Assembly: GCA_934621485.1 (NCBI GenBank)
Contig: CAKTUS010000012.1
Span: 1-47,290 of the forward strand
Direction of reading: 5' to 3'
From: an uncultured Clostridia bacterium
GTDB lineage: Bacteria > Bacillota > Clostridia > Christensenellales > Aristaeellaceae
Length of the DNA: 47,290 nt
Shown: positions 15,660 to 24,131 of the stretch, piece by piece
Layout of the letters: each line of letters starts with the position of its first letter
How positions within the stretch are numbered: position 1 is the stretch's first letter
The notes under the pieces: generated by a model
The model's database searches: none
What the model was told of the DNA's origin: nothing
Seen by the model: only the letters and a program-made list of their open reading frames with translations
Made by a program: the position numbers and the translations under genes

Positions 15660-18140
15660 TTAGCCTTCCACTGGCAAGGAAGGTTCGCCGATCGATTGGC
15701 TTTCCTGCTTGCGGAAAGCAATGCGTCCATTGTCCACATACAGTTCTACCGCGTCGCCCAAGGCAATTTTGCCAGCGATAATTTCTTCGCTCAGGGCATC
15801 CTCTACGCTGCGCTGAATGGTGCGGCGCAACGGGCGCGCGCCGTAATTAGCGTCGTAGCCCTCCTGGGCCAGCCACTTTACCACATCCTGGTCGTAGCTT
15901 AGCTTCATTCCCCGCTCCGTCAGCCGTTTGGCCACATTGCTCAGCATTAGCCCGGCAATCTGCTCAATATCCTGCGGTTCCAGCGCGTGGAACACAATCA
16001 GGTCGTCGATACGGTTAATGAACTCCGGCCGGAAGGTGTCCTTCACCTCCGCCATCACCCGCTCCTTCATGGCTTCATAGTCGCGAGTGGTTTCCACGCT
16101 GCCGCCAAAACCCAGAGAGCGCTTGGACGTGATGGTGCCGGCTCCGGCATTGGAAGTCATCACAATGATGGTGTTTTTGAAATTCACCACACGGCCATTG
16201 CTATCCGTCAGCCGGCCATCGTCCAGAATTTGCAGCAGAATGTTAAACACATCGGGGTGGGCTTTTTCCACTTCGTCAAACAGCACCACGCTGTAGGGCT
16301 TGTTGCGCACCTTTTGTGTCAGCTGACCGCCTTCTTCATATCCCACATAACCGGGAGGGCTGCCTACCAGACGGCTGACGCTATGCTTTTCCATATACTC
16401 GCTCATATCGATGCGAATGACGGCGTTTTCGTCATCAAACATCACTTCGCCAAGAGCGCGGCAAAGTTCCGTCTTGCCCACGCCGGTAGGCCCCAGAAAA
16501 ATGAACGAGCCGATAGGCCTTTTGGGGTCTTGCAGCCCGGCCCGGGCCCGGCGCAGCGCGCGGCTGACGGCGCTGATGGCCTCCTCCTGACCCACAACGC
16601 GCTTGTGCAAAAGCTCCTCCATGTGCAACAGACGCTGACTTTCATCCTCAGTCATTTTGCGCACAGGCACGCCCGTCCAGCTGGCCACAATCTGAGCAAT
16701 ATCCTCGTCCGTCACCACTTCGTGACTGGCGTTTTTGCGCTCTTCCCAAGCGGCGCGCCGCTGGTTGATCACCTCGCGCAAGCTGCGTTCCTCATCTCGC
16801 AAGCCGGCAGCCTTTTCAAAGTCCTGATGAGCGATGGCTTCTTTCTTTTCGCTTTGCAAGGCTTTCAGGCGATCTTCCTGCTCCTTTACGTCGGGCGGCG
16901 CAGTAAAGCTGTGCAGCCTGACGCGGGACGCGGCCTCATCCATCAGATCAATGGCCTTATCCGGCAAGAAGCGGTCGCTGATGTAGCGGTCGGACAGGGT
17001 AACGGCTGCCTCCAGCGCTTCGTCTGTAATTTTCACCTTATGGTGCGCCTCATAGCGATCCCGCAGCCCCTTGAGAATTTGCAGCGTTTCCTCCGGCGTA
17101 GGTTCCCCTACCTTTACCGGCTGAAAACGCCGTTCCAGCGCAGCGTCCTTCTCGATGTTTTTGCGGTATTCATCCAGGGTGGTAGCGCCGATGCACTGCA
17201 ACTCGCCGCGAGCCAAGGCAGGTTTCAAAATGTTGGCAGCGTCCATGCTGCCTTCCGCCTTTCCGGCGCCAACCAGGGTATGAAACTCATCGATAAACAG
17301 AATCACATTTCCCTGCTTTTGCACCTCTTTGACGGTATCCTTCAGGCGTTCTTCAAACTCGCCCCGGTATTTGCTGCCGGCAATCATGCTGCCTAAATCC
17401 AGTGATAAAATGCGCTTTCCTACCAGCGTTTCCGGCACCTTGCCGGAAACGATCAATTGGGCCAGTCCTTCCACCACGGCGCTTTTGCCAACGCCCGGCT
17501 CCCCCACCAGCACGGGATTATTCTTGGTACGGCGGCTCATGATTTGCATAATGCGCTCAATTTCCGTTCCGCGTCCAATCACCGGGTCAAGTTCACCGTC
17601 CTGAGCCGCTTTGGTTAGATCCCGGCTGTATTTTTCCAGCACGTTTTCGCTACCGCTCTCCTCCTGAGGCGTCGCAGCGCCGTCCTCCCCACCGTCCGGC
17701 TGGCCGCTGGACAGGCTGTTTTGAATCTTTTGCAGCATATCCTGAGTATCGACGCCCATGCTGCGCAGCAAATTCACGGCTACGCCCTCGCCTTCCTTCA
17801 GCAGCGCCAGCCAGAAATGCTCCGTGCCCACATAGCTGTGATGCAGCCGGCGGCTTTCCATAATGCTGCCTTCCAAAATCTTTTTGCTTCTGGGCGTCAG
17901 CTCCAGCATGCCGCCAATCTGGCTTCCGCCCTCGCCCAGCACGCTGCGCACGCGTTCCATCACCGCGTCGTAAGTTACGTTGGCAGGCAAAACGCCTGAA
18001 ACCACCGGGCCCGGCTCCTTCAGCAGTCCCAGAAGAATATGCTCCGTGCCCACATAGGGCTGATGCAGCGCAACAGCCGCCTGCTGTGCAGCGGCAACCG
18101 CCCGCTGTGCTCTTTGCGTAAACCTTCCAAAAATCGGCAT
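15660..18140 (-). CDS. clpC: ATP-dependent Clp protease ATP-binding subunit ClpC
   Basis: Class I AAA+ unfoldase that feeds proteins, including arginine-phosphorylated ones marked by McsB, to ClpP. The 826-aa protein has the double Clp N-domain (about 1-145), a first ATPase domain with Walker A GEPGVGKS near 213-220, the UVR-containing middle domain (KEQEDRLKALQSEK onward) that binds MecA/McsB-type adaptors, and a second ATPase domain with Walker A GPTGVGKTE. The start MPIFGRFTQRAQRA is typical of ClpC. It is the last gene of the operon and is followed by a strong terminator. Confidence 0.97.
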   Translation of the reverse strand: MPIFGRFTQRAQRAVAAAQQAAVALHQPYVGTEHILLGLLKEPGPVVSGVLPANVTYDAVMERVRSVLGEGGSQIGGMLELTPRSKKILEGSIMESRRLHHSYVGTEHFWLALLKEGEGVAVNLLRSMGVDTQDMLQKIQNSLSSGQPDGGEDGAATPQEESGSENVLEKYSRDLTKAAQDGELDPVIGRGTEIERIMQIMSRRTKNNPVLVGEPGVGKSAVVEGLAQLIVSGKVPETLVGKRILSLDLGSMIAGSKYRGEFEERLKDTVKEVQKQGNVILFIDEFHTLVGAGKAEGSMDAANILKPALARGELQCIGATTLDEYRKNIEKDAALERRFQPVKVGEPTPEETLQILKGLRDRYEAHHKVKITDEALEAAVTLSDRYISDRFLPDKAIDLMDEAASRVRLHSFTAPPDVKEQEDRLKALQSEKKEAIAHQDFEKAAGLRDEERSLREVINQRRAAWEERKNASHEVVTDEDIAQIVASWTGVPVRKMTEDESQRLLHMEELLHKRVVGQEEAISAVSRALRRARAGLQDPKRPIGSFIFLGPTGVGKTELCRALGEVMFDDENAVIRIDMSEYMEKHSVSRLVGSPPGYVGYEEGGQLTQKVRNKPYSVVLFDEVEKAHPDVFNILLQILDDGRLTDSNGRVVNFKNTIIVMTSNAGAGTITSKRSLGFGGSVETTRDYEAMKERVMAEVKDTFRPEFINRIDDLIVFHALEPQDIEQIAGLMLSNVAKRLTERGMKLSYDQDVVKWLAQEGYDANYGARPLRRTIQRSVEDALSEEIIAGKIALGDAVELYVDNGRIAFRKQESQSIGEPSLPVEG

Positions 18141-18151
18141 GTTTTTTCCTC

Positions 18152-19153
18152 CTATTCACTGGGCCAAAGCGCTTGCTGCACAAGCAGGCAGCGGGCCTGG
18201 CTGGCCGGAAGCTTTTCTTCCAGGGTTTGGCCATACCGTGCCGCGTGGGCGTCCTGCGCCCTGGTCAAAAGCTCGTCCGCTACGGACAGGCTTGCATCCA
18301 GCAAATTCATGGCCGCGCCCAGGCGCAAATGGCTCCAATGCTTCATAAACTCCTTCTGATCCATGGTAACGGCGTAACGCAGCGTGCCGTAGCTGCGCAT
18401 AAGCGTGTCGCGCAGAGTAACGGATTGATCCGTTAGACAGCGTTCCCGCATGGACAGTTCCATATCCATCAGCTGCTTGCCAACGGCGGTCACTGCTTGA
18501 ATAATTTCTTCTTCCGTGCGGCCCAGCGTTACCTGATTACTCACCTGGTACAAGTCGCCCAGAGCCTCGCTGCCCTCGCCGTAAATACCGCGCATGGTAA
18601 GTCCCAGCTTTGCCACGCTCTGATTCACATTTCCCATTTGTTTATACAGGGTCAGCATGGGAAGATGAAGCATCAGGGAAGCTCTCAGCCCTGTGCCGGT
18701 ATTGGTTGGGCAGGAGGTAAGGTATCCCAGCTGAGAATCAAAGCTGAATGGGCAGGCCGCTTCCAGCCGTTCTTCTGCCGCAAAGGCTTCTTGTGCCGCC
18801 GTTTCCAAATCAATTCCCTGTACGATGGCCTGAATCCGCAAATGATCTTCTTCGTTCAGCATGATGCTGACCCGCCGGTCCAGGCGAATGAGCGCCGCGC
18901 CGGTCTGAGGGTGCAAAAGTAAATCCCGGCTGATTAAATGCTCCTCCATCAGCTTGCGGCGTTCCGGCTCCGCCATCTGGCTCAGTCTGTACAGCCGATA
19001 GGCGTCAGGCGCTTCCTCCAGCGCCTGGCAGGCCCGCTCTATGCAAAGCTGCGCCTTATCCGGCTGTTCGGTGCATGAAAAGGGCAGATCCTGATAGTTG
19101 CGCGCCAGGCGCACCCGTCCCGATACCACCACATTTTCCGCTTTTTCCATCAT
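18152..19153 (-). CDS. mcsB: Protein arginine kinase McsB
   Basis: Phosphagen-kinase-like enzyme that phosphorylates arginine residues of CtsR and damaged proteins, marking them for ClpCP. It is 333 aa; the family is usually near 350-360. Conserved blocks are VVVSGRVRLARN near residue 8, SCPTNTGTGLRASLML (active-site loop with Cys), and RGIYGEGSEALGDLYQVSNQ. The ATG overlaps the mcsA stop by 4 bases, so McsA and McsB are translationally coupled, fitting McsA as its activator. A second in-frame ATG follows directly and could also be used. Confidence 0.95.
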   Translation of the reverse strand: MMEKAENVVVSGRVRLARNYQDLPFSCTEQPDKAQLCIERACQALEEAPDAYRLYRLSQMAEPERRKLMEEHLISRDLLLHPQTGAALIRLDRRVSIMLNEEDHLRIQAIVQGIDLETAAQEAFAAEERLEAACPFSFDSQLGYLTSCPTNTGTGLRASLMLHLPMLTLYKQMGNVNQSVAKLGLTMRGIYGEGSEALGDLYQVSNQVTLGRTEEEIIQAVTAVGKQLMDMELSMRERCLTDQSVTLRDTLMRSYGTLRYAVTMDQKEFMKHWSHLRLGAAMNLLDASLSVADELLTRAQDAHAARYGQTLEEKLPASQARCLLVQQALWPSE

Positions 19154-19656
19154 TGCTCCGCCGCCTCCCCGCTTTGGCTAAGCATACGAAGCTGATCGCG
19201 ATATTTTGCCGCGTCTTCAAAGTTTTCAGCGGCTACGGCTTCGTCCATTTTCTGCTTTAGTTCCTGCATTTGCTGTTCCAGTTCATCCTGAGGCGAAGGC
19301 GTAAAGGACGCCGGTTTTCGTCCCGCATGCTGGGCCGTTCCGTGAATCCGCTGCAACAACGGCTTGAGTTCCTCGGCAAAATCATGATAGCATTGTGCGC
19401 AACCCAAACGGCCCGTTTCTTGAAACTGCTTGTAGGTAAGCCCACAGCCGCTGCAAGTAAGCTGCGGCACATCGTTTTTTTGGGCGTTCAGCACCGCCAG
19501 AATGGAGCTGAGGAAGCCCTGAATATCGCCGTGAGCCAAGCTTTGCTCCATTTTTTTCATGCAGTCCTGGCACAGATGGCGGGTGCGCATTTCCCCGCCT
19601 GCCGAAACGGTAATCGCTACCGTGGCTTGATTGAGCCCGCATTCTTCGCAAATCAT
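19150..19656 (-). CDS. mcsA: McsA, activator of protein arginine kinase
   Basis: 168-aa zinc-binding partner of McsB. Two CXXC pairs near the N-terminus (C3/C6 and C29/C32) and two more in CSGCG and CAQC form the treble-clef zinc sites of the family. The C-terminal UVR motif (about residues 125-160) contacts ClpC/McsB. It overlaps ctsR upstream and mcsB downstream by 4 bases each. Confidence 0.95.
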   Translation of the reverse strand: MICEECGLNQATVAITVSAGGEMRTRHLCQDCMKKMEQSLAHGDIQGFLSSILAVLNAQKNDVPQLTCSGCGLTYKQFQETGRLGCAQCYHDFAEELKPLLQRIHGTAQHAGRKPASFTPSPQDELEQQMQELKQKMDEAVAAENFEDAAKYRDQLRMLSQSGEAAEQ

Positions 19657-20150
19657 GGCTTTTCCTCCCCTTCCGGCTGCCGTGTCTTTCGGTTATGGGC
19701 CACTTCAATCAGCATACGTTTGAGAATTTTGGCGCGAAGCGCGTCCTTCATTTCCGCGGTCAAAGGCAGGCTCAGCGCCTGGTCGGAGATGGCCGCATTC
19801 ATCAGGGCGGCCTCGCAGGGGGTAACCGCCTCCCGTTCCTGAAGCTGCTGAATCAGGTGAGACGCCGTCAGCGCATCAATGCTGTCGCCAATGCGCTGGT
19901 TGCGCATATAGGAAAGCTGGTCGCTGGTATCCTGCCGCATACGGAAAATGCGAATAAAGCCCCCGCCTCCCCTTCGGCTTTCGATGATATAGCCGTGATC
20001 CGGTGTAAAACGGGTGGACAATACATAATTAATCTGCGACGGAGCGCAGCCAAAATACTCGGCCAACTCATTCCGTTTCAGTTCCACATCATATTCGTCC
20101 TGAGTGAGCATGGCCTTGATAAACTGCTCGATGCTGTCGCTAAGACGCAT
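19653..20150 (-). CDS. ctsR: Transcriptional repressor CtsR
   Basis: Winged-helix repressor of class III heat-shock genes. The start is ATG at 20150 (MRLSDSIEQFI), six bases after GGGAGGG; a longer frame to 20171 overlaps the operator and lacks a ribosome binding site. The 165-aa length is normal. The DNA-binding domain includes the wing glycine run RRGGGGFIRI (Gly61-Gly64), the loop known as the heat-sensing element in Bacillus CtsR. It is first in its operon and very likely represses itself through the operator at 20167-20190. Confidence 0.96.
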   Translation of the reverse strand: MRLSDSIEQFIKAMLTQDEYDVELKRNELAEYFGCAPSQINYVLSTRFTPDHGYIIESRRGGGGFIRIFRMRQDTSDQLSYMRNQRIGDSIDALTASHLIQQLQEREAVTPCEAALMNAAISDQALSLPLTAEMKDALRAKILKRMLIEVAHNRKTRQPEGEEKP

Positions 20151-20166
20151 AAGGAACCCTCCCTTC

Positions 20167-20190
20167 GTCAAAGATAGACCATCTTTGACC
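20167..20190 (-). promoter_or_regulatory. CtsR operator
   Basis: On the minus strand GGTCAAAGATGGTCTAT fits the CtsR direct heptad repeat (GGTCAAA-NNN-GGTCAAA) with two mismatches in the second half. The site is also an inverted repeat, GTCAAAGAT/ATCTTTGAC. It lies directly at the predicted transcription start, just upstream of the ctsR ribosome binding site, as expected for autorepression. Confidence 0.82.
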
Positions 20191-20195
20191 TATGT

Positions 20196-20224
20196 ATTGT
20201 ATCACGCGTCGCCGCAAATTGCAA
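20196..20224 (-). promoter_or_regulatory. Promoter of the ctsR operon
   Basis: On the minus strand TTGCAA (20224-20219), a 17-base spacer and TACAAT (20201-20196). This is the same box pair as at rpsF. The predicted start falls within the CtsR operator. Confidence 0.78.
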
Positions 20225-20260
20225 CGCAGCGGATACAGGTTTACTAATTATTCAAAAATG

Positions 20261-20305
20261 CCTTTGTTCCAATGGTTGAACCTTTGTTTTCCTTCGTGGT
20301 ATAAT
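20261..20305 (+). promoter_or_regulatory. Promoter of the pgmB-tldD-tldE operon with flanking repeats
   Basis: TTGAAC (20276-20281), an 18-base spacer and a perfect TATAAT (20300-20305) with an extended TGG before it. The octamer CCTTTGTT occurs at 20261-20268 and 20281-20288, exactly 20 bases apart and on both sides of the -35 box. The octamers may be an operator; no matching regulator is known from the window. Confidence 0.65.
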
Positions 20306-20350
20306 GCAAAGGGTCAACGCAAATATTGACTGATGAAGAAGGGAACGCAT

Positions 20351-21001
20351 ATGGAGAAAACCATTCTTGGCGTTATTTTTGACCTGGATGGCGTCATTGT
20401 GTCAACGGACGACTGCCATTATCAGGCATGGAAGCGCATGGCGGATGAAGAAGGCATCGCCTTTGACCGCAAGATCAACGAGCGCCTGCGGGGCGTAAGC
20501 CGCATGGACAGTCTGGAAATCATTCTGGAGAAGGCCCAGCGCCCGTATACCCCTGAAGAAAAGCTGGCGCTGGCCGAGCGGAAAAACCGTTATTACGTGG
20601 AGCTCATCGGCCGCCTGACGGCCCATGATATTCTTCCCGGGGCCATGGACACGCTCCAACGGCTGCGCGGCTGTGGAATCCGCATTGCCATTGGTTCTTC
20701 CAGCAAGAATACGCCCATCATTCTCAAGCAAATCGGTCTGGACCATTTCTTTGACGCAGTAGCGGACGGCAACGCCATTACCCACAGCAAGCCAAACCCC
20801 GAGGTGTTTCTGCTGGGCGCCAGGCTGCTTGGGCTGGAAGCGCCAGTCTGTCTGGTAGTGGAAGACGCCGATGCCGGCGTGGAAGCGGCGCTGGCCGGCG
20901 GCATGAGGGTACTGGGCGTTGGCTCCGCTTCCCATAACCCCAAGGCTACCTATACCGCAACCGACCTGGCCCATACGGATTGGGCGCACATTCTTCAGTA
21001 A
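20351..21001 (+). CDS. pgmB: HAD-family beta-phosphoglucomutase-like phosphatase/mutase
   Basis: 216-aa haloacid dehalogenase-type protein. Nucleophile Asp11 and acid/base Asp13 are in FDLDGVI. The RGVSRMDSLE cap motif is typical of beta-phosphoglucomutase. SSSKN (motif II), KPNPEVFL (motif III) and VEDADAGVEAA (motif IV) follow. It probably interconverts beta-glucose 1-phosphate and glucose 6-phosphate after maltose or trehalose phosphorolysis. ATG at 20351 has an AAGGGA site; the ATG at 20333 has none. No disaccharide phosphorylase gene is nearby, so the substrate is uncertain. It heads an operon with tldD and tldE. Confidence 0.85.
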   Translation: MEKTILGVIFDLDGVIVSTDDCHYQAWKRMADEEGIAFDRKINERLRGVSRMDSLEIILEKAQRPYTPEEKLALAERKNRYYVELIGRLTAHDILPGAMDTLQRLRGCGIRIAIGSSSKNTPIILKQIGLDHFFDAVADGNAITHSKPNPEVFLLGARLLGLEAPVCLVVEDADAGVEAALAGGMRVLGVGSASHNPKATYTATDLAHTDWAHILQ

Positions 21002-21016
21002 TCAAAGGAGGTTCCT

Positions 21017-22408
21017 ATGCTGAATCAATCCCTTGCCCATGATGCGCTTGCCGCGGCCCTTGCCAGCGGCGGCGACTTTGCCGAGTTGTTTGTGGAGGAC
21101 CGGCGCGACAATACGCTGTCTTTCCAGGATAACCGGCTGGAAACGGTTCATTCCGGCCGGATTCACGGCGCAGGTATTCGGGTTTACGTAGGACTGAACG
21201 CCGTTTATACCTACACCAACGACACTGCTCGGGAAGGGCTCCTGCGCTGCGCCAAGCAAGCGGCGGCAGCCGTCAGAGAAGCAAAAAAGGGCCTTGCCTC
21301 CGTTAAGCCCTTTTATACTCCCGCCATTCCCAACGTTCATTCCATCGCCTGTCTGCCTTCGCAAACAGAAACCCGCAAAAAAGCAGAAATGCTGCGGGCT
21401 GCCAACGCCGCCGCCCGCAGCTATAGCCCGGAAATTTCCCAGGCGGTTATCGGCTATGGCGACAGCGAACAGGATGTGCTTATCTGTAACAGCGACGGCC
21501 TTTTTGTGACGGATCGCCGGGTCTATACCCGTCTGCGCTGCTCCGTCATTGCTTCCAGCGGCACGGAAAACCAGACCGGCTTTACCGGCCCCGGCGCTAT
21601 GATGGGCTTTGAATTATTCCAAAGCCGTGTGGACCCAACCGCATGCGGCATCGAGGCGGCGCGGGGCGCCGTTACCATGCTGCATGCGCCGGTTTGCCCG
21701 GGCGGCGTAATGCCGGTGGTCATTGACAACGGTTTCGGCGGCGTTATTTTCCACGAAGCTTGCGGCCATAGCCTGGAAGCAACCAGCGTAGCTTTCGGCA
21801 TGAGCGAGTTTTGCGGCAAGCTGGGGCAGCAAATCGCCGCCCCTTGCGTAACAGCCATAGACGACGGTACACTGCCTAATGAATGGGGCAGTGAAAACAT
21901 CGACGATGAAGGAACTCCCACCACCAAATTGGTACTGATTGAAAACGGCGTTTTGAAAAACTATATGATCGACCGGCTGAACGGAAAGCGCATGGACATG
22001 GCGCCCACCGGCAGCGCCCGCCGGCAGAGCTATGCCTTTGCGCCCACTTCCCGTATGCGAAACACCTACATTGCGGCTGGCAGCGACGACAACGATGAAA
22101 TGATCGCTACCATGGGCGACGGTCTGTACGCCTGCAAAATGGGCGGCGGCTCCGTGAACCCGGCTACCGGCGAGTTCAACTTTGCCGTCAGCGAAGGCTA
22201 TCTGGTTAAAGGGGGAAAAATTGTTTCTCCCGTGCGCGGCGCCAGCCTGATTGGCAAGGGCGGCGAGGTGCTGATGAAAATTGACCGCGTCGGCACGGAT
22301 ATGCGCATGGCTCAGGGCGTTTGCGGCAGCTTGAGCGGCAGCGTACCCACCAACGTAGGTCAGCCCAGAATCCGCATTTCGTCCATGACCGTAGGCGGAC
22401 GTGAGTAA
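21017..22408 (+). CDS. tldD: Metalloprotease TldD
   Basis: Catalytic subunit of the TldD/TldE zinc metalloprotease, which in other bacteria matures modified peptides such as microcin B17 and degrades unfolded peptides. The active-site HExxxH motif is present (H246-E247...H251 in IFHEACGHSLEA). The 463-aa length is typical. AAAGGAGG precedes the ATG, 15 bases after pgmB. No RiPP precursor or modification gene is visible in the window, so the natural substrate is unknown. Confidence 0.95.
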   Translation: MLNQSLAHDALAAALASGGDFAELFVEDRRDNTLSFQDNRLETVHSGRIHGAGIRVYVGLNAVYTYTNDTAREGLLRCAKQAAAAVREAKKGLASVKPFYTPAIPNVHSIACLPSQTETRKKAEMLRAANAAARSYSPEISQAVIGYGDSEQDVLICNSDGLFVTDRRVYTRLRCSVIASSGTENQTGFTGPGAMMGFELFQSRVDPTACGIEAARGAVTMLHAPVCPGGVMPVVIDNGFGGVIFHEACGHSLEATSVAFGMSEFCGKLGQQIAAPCVTAIDDGTLPNEWGSENIDDEGTPTTKLVLIENGVLKNYMIDRLNGKRMDMAPTGSARRQSYAFAPTSRMRNTYIAAGSDDNDEMIATMGDGLYACKMGGGSVNPATGEFNFAVSEGYLVKGGKIVSPVRGASLIGKGGEVLMKIDRVGTDMRMAQGVCGSLSGSVPTNVGQPRIRISSMTVGGRE

Positions 22409-22421
22409 GGAGGCGAAAGCA

Positions 22422-23756
22422 ATGCAAAACTTTTTGAAAAAACTGATGAAGGCAGCTGTCGATGCCGGCCTTGAAGCCTGCGAAGCCTATGTGGTGGAGC
22501 GCGACAGCTTTCGCGCCATGACTTCTCAGGGCGAAATCACCGAGTATAAGTCCAACCTGACGCGCGGCTTGGGATTTCGCGGCATGAAGAATGGCCGGAT
22601 GGGCTACGCCAGCACGGAAGCCTTTGACGATGAAGCCATTGATCAACTGGTGCGCGGTGTGCTGGAGAGCGCCGAACTGTGCGAGGATACGGATCAGGAG
22701 TTTTTGTATCAGGGAAGCGATCCTGTACCCCAGCTGAGCTTGCAAAACGATGAACTGGCGCAAACGGACGCCGAAGCCAAAATCGCCCGTTTGCAGGAAA
22801 TGGATCGCGTCATTCGGCAAAACACCAAGGTGGAACGCTCCGCAAACAATACCCTTCAAAGCGGACGTTATATCATTCACATAGTAAACTCCTACGGCAT
22901 GGACCGTTCCTATACGGAAGACATGTGTCTGATGTTCGGCGAGGCCGTCGCGAAGGAAGGCGCCTTTGTATCGTCCGGCTTTTACGGAAAAGCGGCCCGC
23001 GATATGGCCGCTCTGGACCCCAAAGCCATCGGCGAAGAAACGGCCCGGCGCGCCGTAAACGCCCTCAATGCCAAGCCTGTGCCTTCCGGCAAATACCGGG
23101 TAGTGATTCACGGAGAAGCCATGACCGACCTGCTGAGTACTTTTGACGGCATTTTTTCCGCGGAAAGCGCGCAGAAGGATTTGTCGCTGCTAAAGGGACG
23201 TTTGGGCGAGAAAATTGCAGCGGACTGCATTACCCTGGTAGATGACCCGCTGCTGCCGGGCGGGCTGGCCAGCCGTCCCTTTGACGACGAGGGCGTTCCC
23301 TCTCAAACCACCACCGTTATTGAAAACGGCGTGTTCAAAACCTTCCTGCACAATTTGAAAACGGCTCATAAGGCTGGCGTTTCCTCTACCGGCAATGCCA
23401 GCAAAGCAAGCTATTCCGCTCCCGTGCATGTGGCTCCCTCCAACTTTTCCTTCCGGCCCGGTTCTCGCTGCCTGGAGGATATGCTGGCCTCTATTGGGGA
23501 CGGCATTGTGATTACCGAGGTAAGCGGCCTGCACGCAGGCGCCAACCCGCTCAGCGGTGATTTTTCCCTGCTCAGCAAGGGCTATGCTTTCCACAATGGC
23601 CAACGCACTCAGGCCGTAGAACAGATTACCGTGGCCGGGAACTTTTATGATTTGTTAAAAAATGCCCGCGAGGCGGCCAATGATTTGGTGTTCCCCATGG
23701 GTGGCACCGGCAGCCCCAGCATCGATGTAGGCGAATTGTCCATCAGCGGCTGCTGA
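22422..23756 (+). CDS. tldE: TldE/PmbA, non-catalytic partner of TldD
   Basis: 444-aa paralogue of TldD without the HExxxH motif, as in TldE/PmbA proteins that form the heterodimeric protease. Family blocks include LTRGLGFRGMKNGRMGYAST near residue 45 and VVIHGEAMTDLLSTF near 225. The start ATG at 22422 lies eight bases after AAGGAGG, just past the tldD stop; an upstream in-frame GTG overlapping tldD has no such site. It ends the operon, followed by a strong terminator. Confidence 0.94.
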   Translation: MQNFLKKLMKAAVDAGLEACEAYVVERDSFRAMTSQGEITEYKSNLTRGLGFRGMKNGRMGYASTEAFDDEAIDQLVRGVLESAELCEDTDQEFLYQGSDPVPQLSLQNDELAQTDAEAKIARLQEMDRVIRQNTKVERSANNTLQSGRYIIHIVNSYGMDRSYTEDMCLMFGEAVAKEGAFVSSGFYGKAARDMAALDPKAIGEETARRAVNALNAKPVPSGKYRVVIHGEAMTDLLSTFDGIFSAESAQKDLSLLKGRLGEKIAADCITLVDDPLLPGGLASRPFDDEGVPSQTTTVIENGVFKTFLHNLKTAHKAGVSSTGNASKASYSAPVHVAPSNFSFRPGSRCLEDMLASIGDGIVITEVSGLHAGANPLSGDFSLLSKGYAFHNGQRTQAVEQITVAGNFYDLLKNAREAANDLVFPMGGTGSPSIDVGELSISGC

Positions 23757-23769
23757 CTTCGAGCCGCTG

Positions 23770-23808
23770 AAAAAGCCGTTCAGAACGAGAGATTCTGAAC
23801 GGCTTTTT
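23770..23808 (+). terminator. Terminator after tldE
   Basis: GCCGTTCAGAA and TTCTGAACGGC pair perfectly (11 bp) around a 7-base loop and are followed by TTTTTTG. A-rich sequence on the other side makes it usable in both directions, fitting its place between convergent genes. Confidence 0.93.
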
Positions 23809-24131
23809 TGTAGCTTTACGAAAAGAGCAGGCGGAAACAAGGCGTTTTCCGTACCTTGCCAGTCCGTCCAAAACTCCTGGTGTCCGCGCCTGCGAACACT
23901 GCTACCACGGTTTGCAGGAAAAGTAAAGCGGCGGAAGGCTTGTGGTTCTGCCCATAACCAACGGCAGATGCCGGAGGAAAACTGGCGCTCAGGGGCGCGC
24001 AACCGTCATAGGCGGTCAGCAACCCGCCTCCATCCGATTCCCGTCACAAAAGCGGCGCATTATGGCAGTCTTTCGTCTCAAGGCGGTTCTTCCGTCTCTT
24101 GCTGCCCGCAAGCTGTTAGCCCGTGGTTTAA
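23809..24131. other. Unexplained intergenic stretch of about 320 bases
   Basis: It lies between the tldE terminator and the last gene of the export operon, which converge. Several short ORFs exist on both strands but none has a convincing start and ribosome binding site. Small inverted repeats are present, such as CTTGC/GCAAG at 24099-24113. No similarity to the repeats at 10.2 or 14.4 kb was seen. It may be a long 3' region or a decayed sequence. Confidence 0.5.

Noticed and set aside
15987..17396. Plus-strand ORF of 469 codons opposite clpC
   Set aside because: Shadow frame of clpC; low-complexity composition and no start signal.
23816..24022. 68-codon minus-strand ORF in the 320-base gap
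   Set aside because: TTG start with a poorly spaced GGAGG and a composition without family resemblance; support too weak to call.
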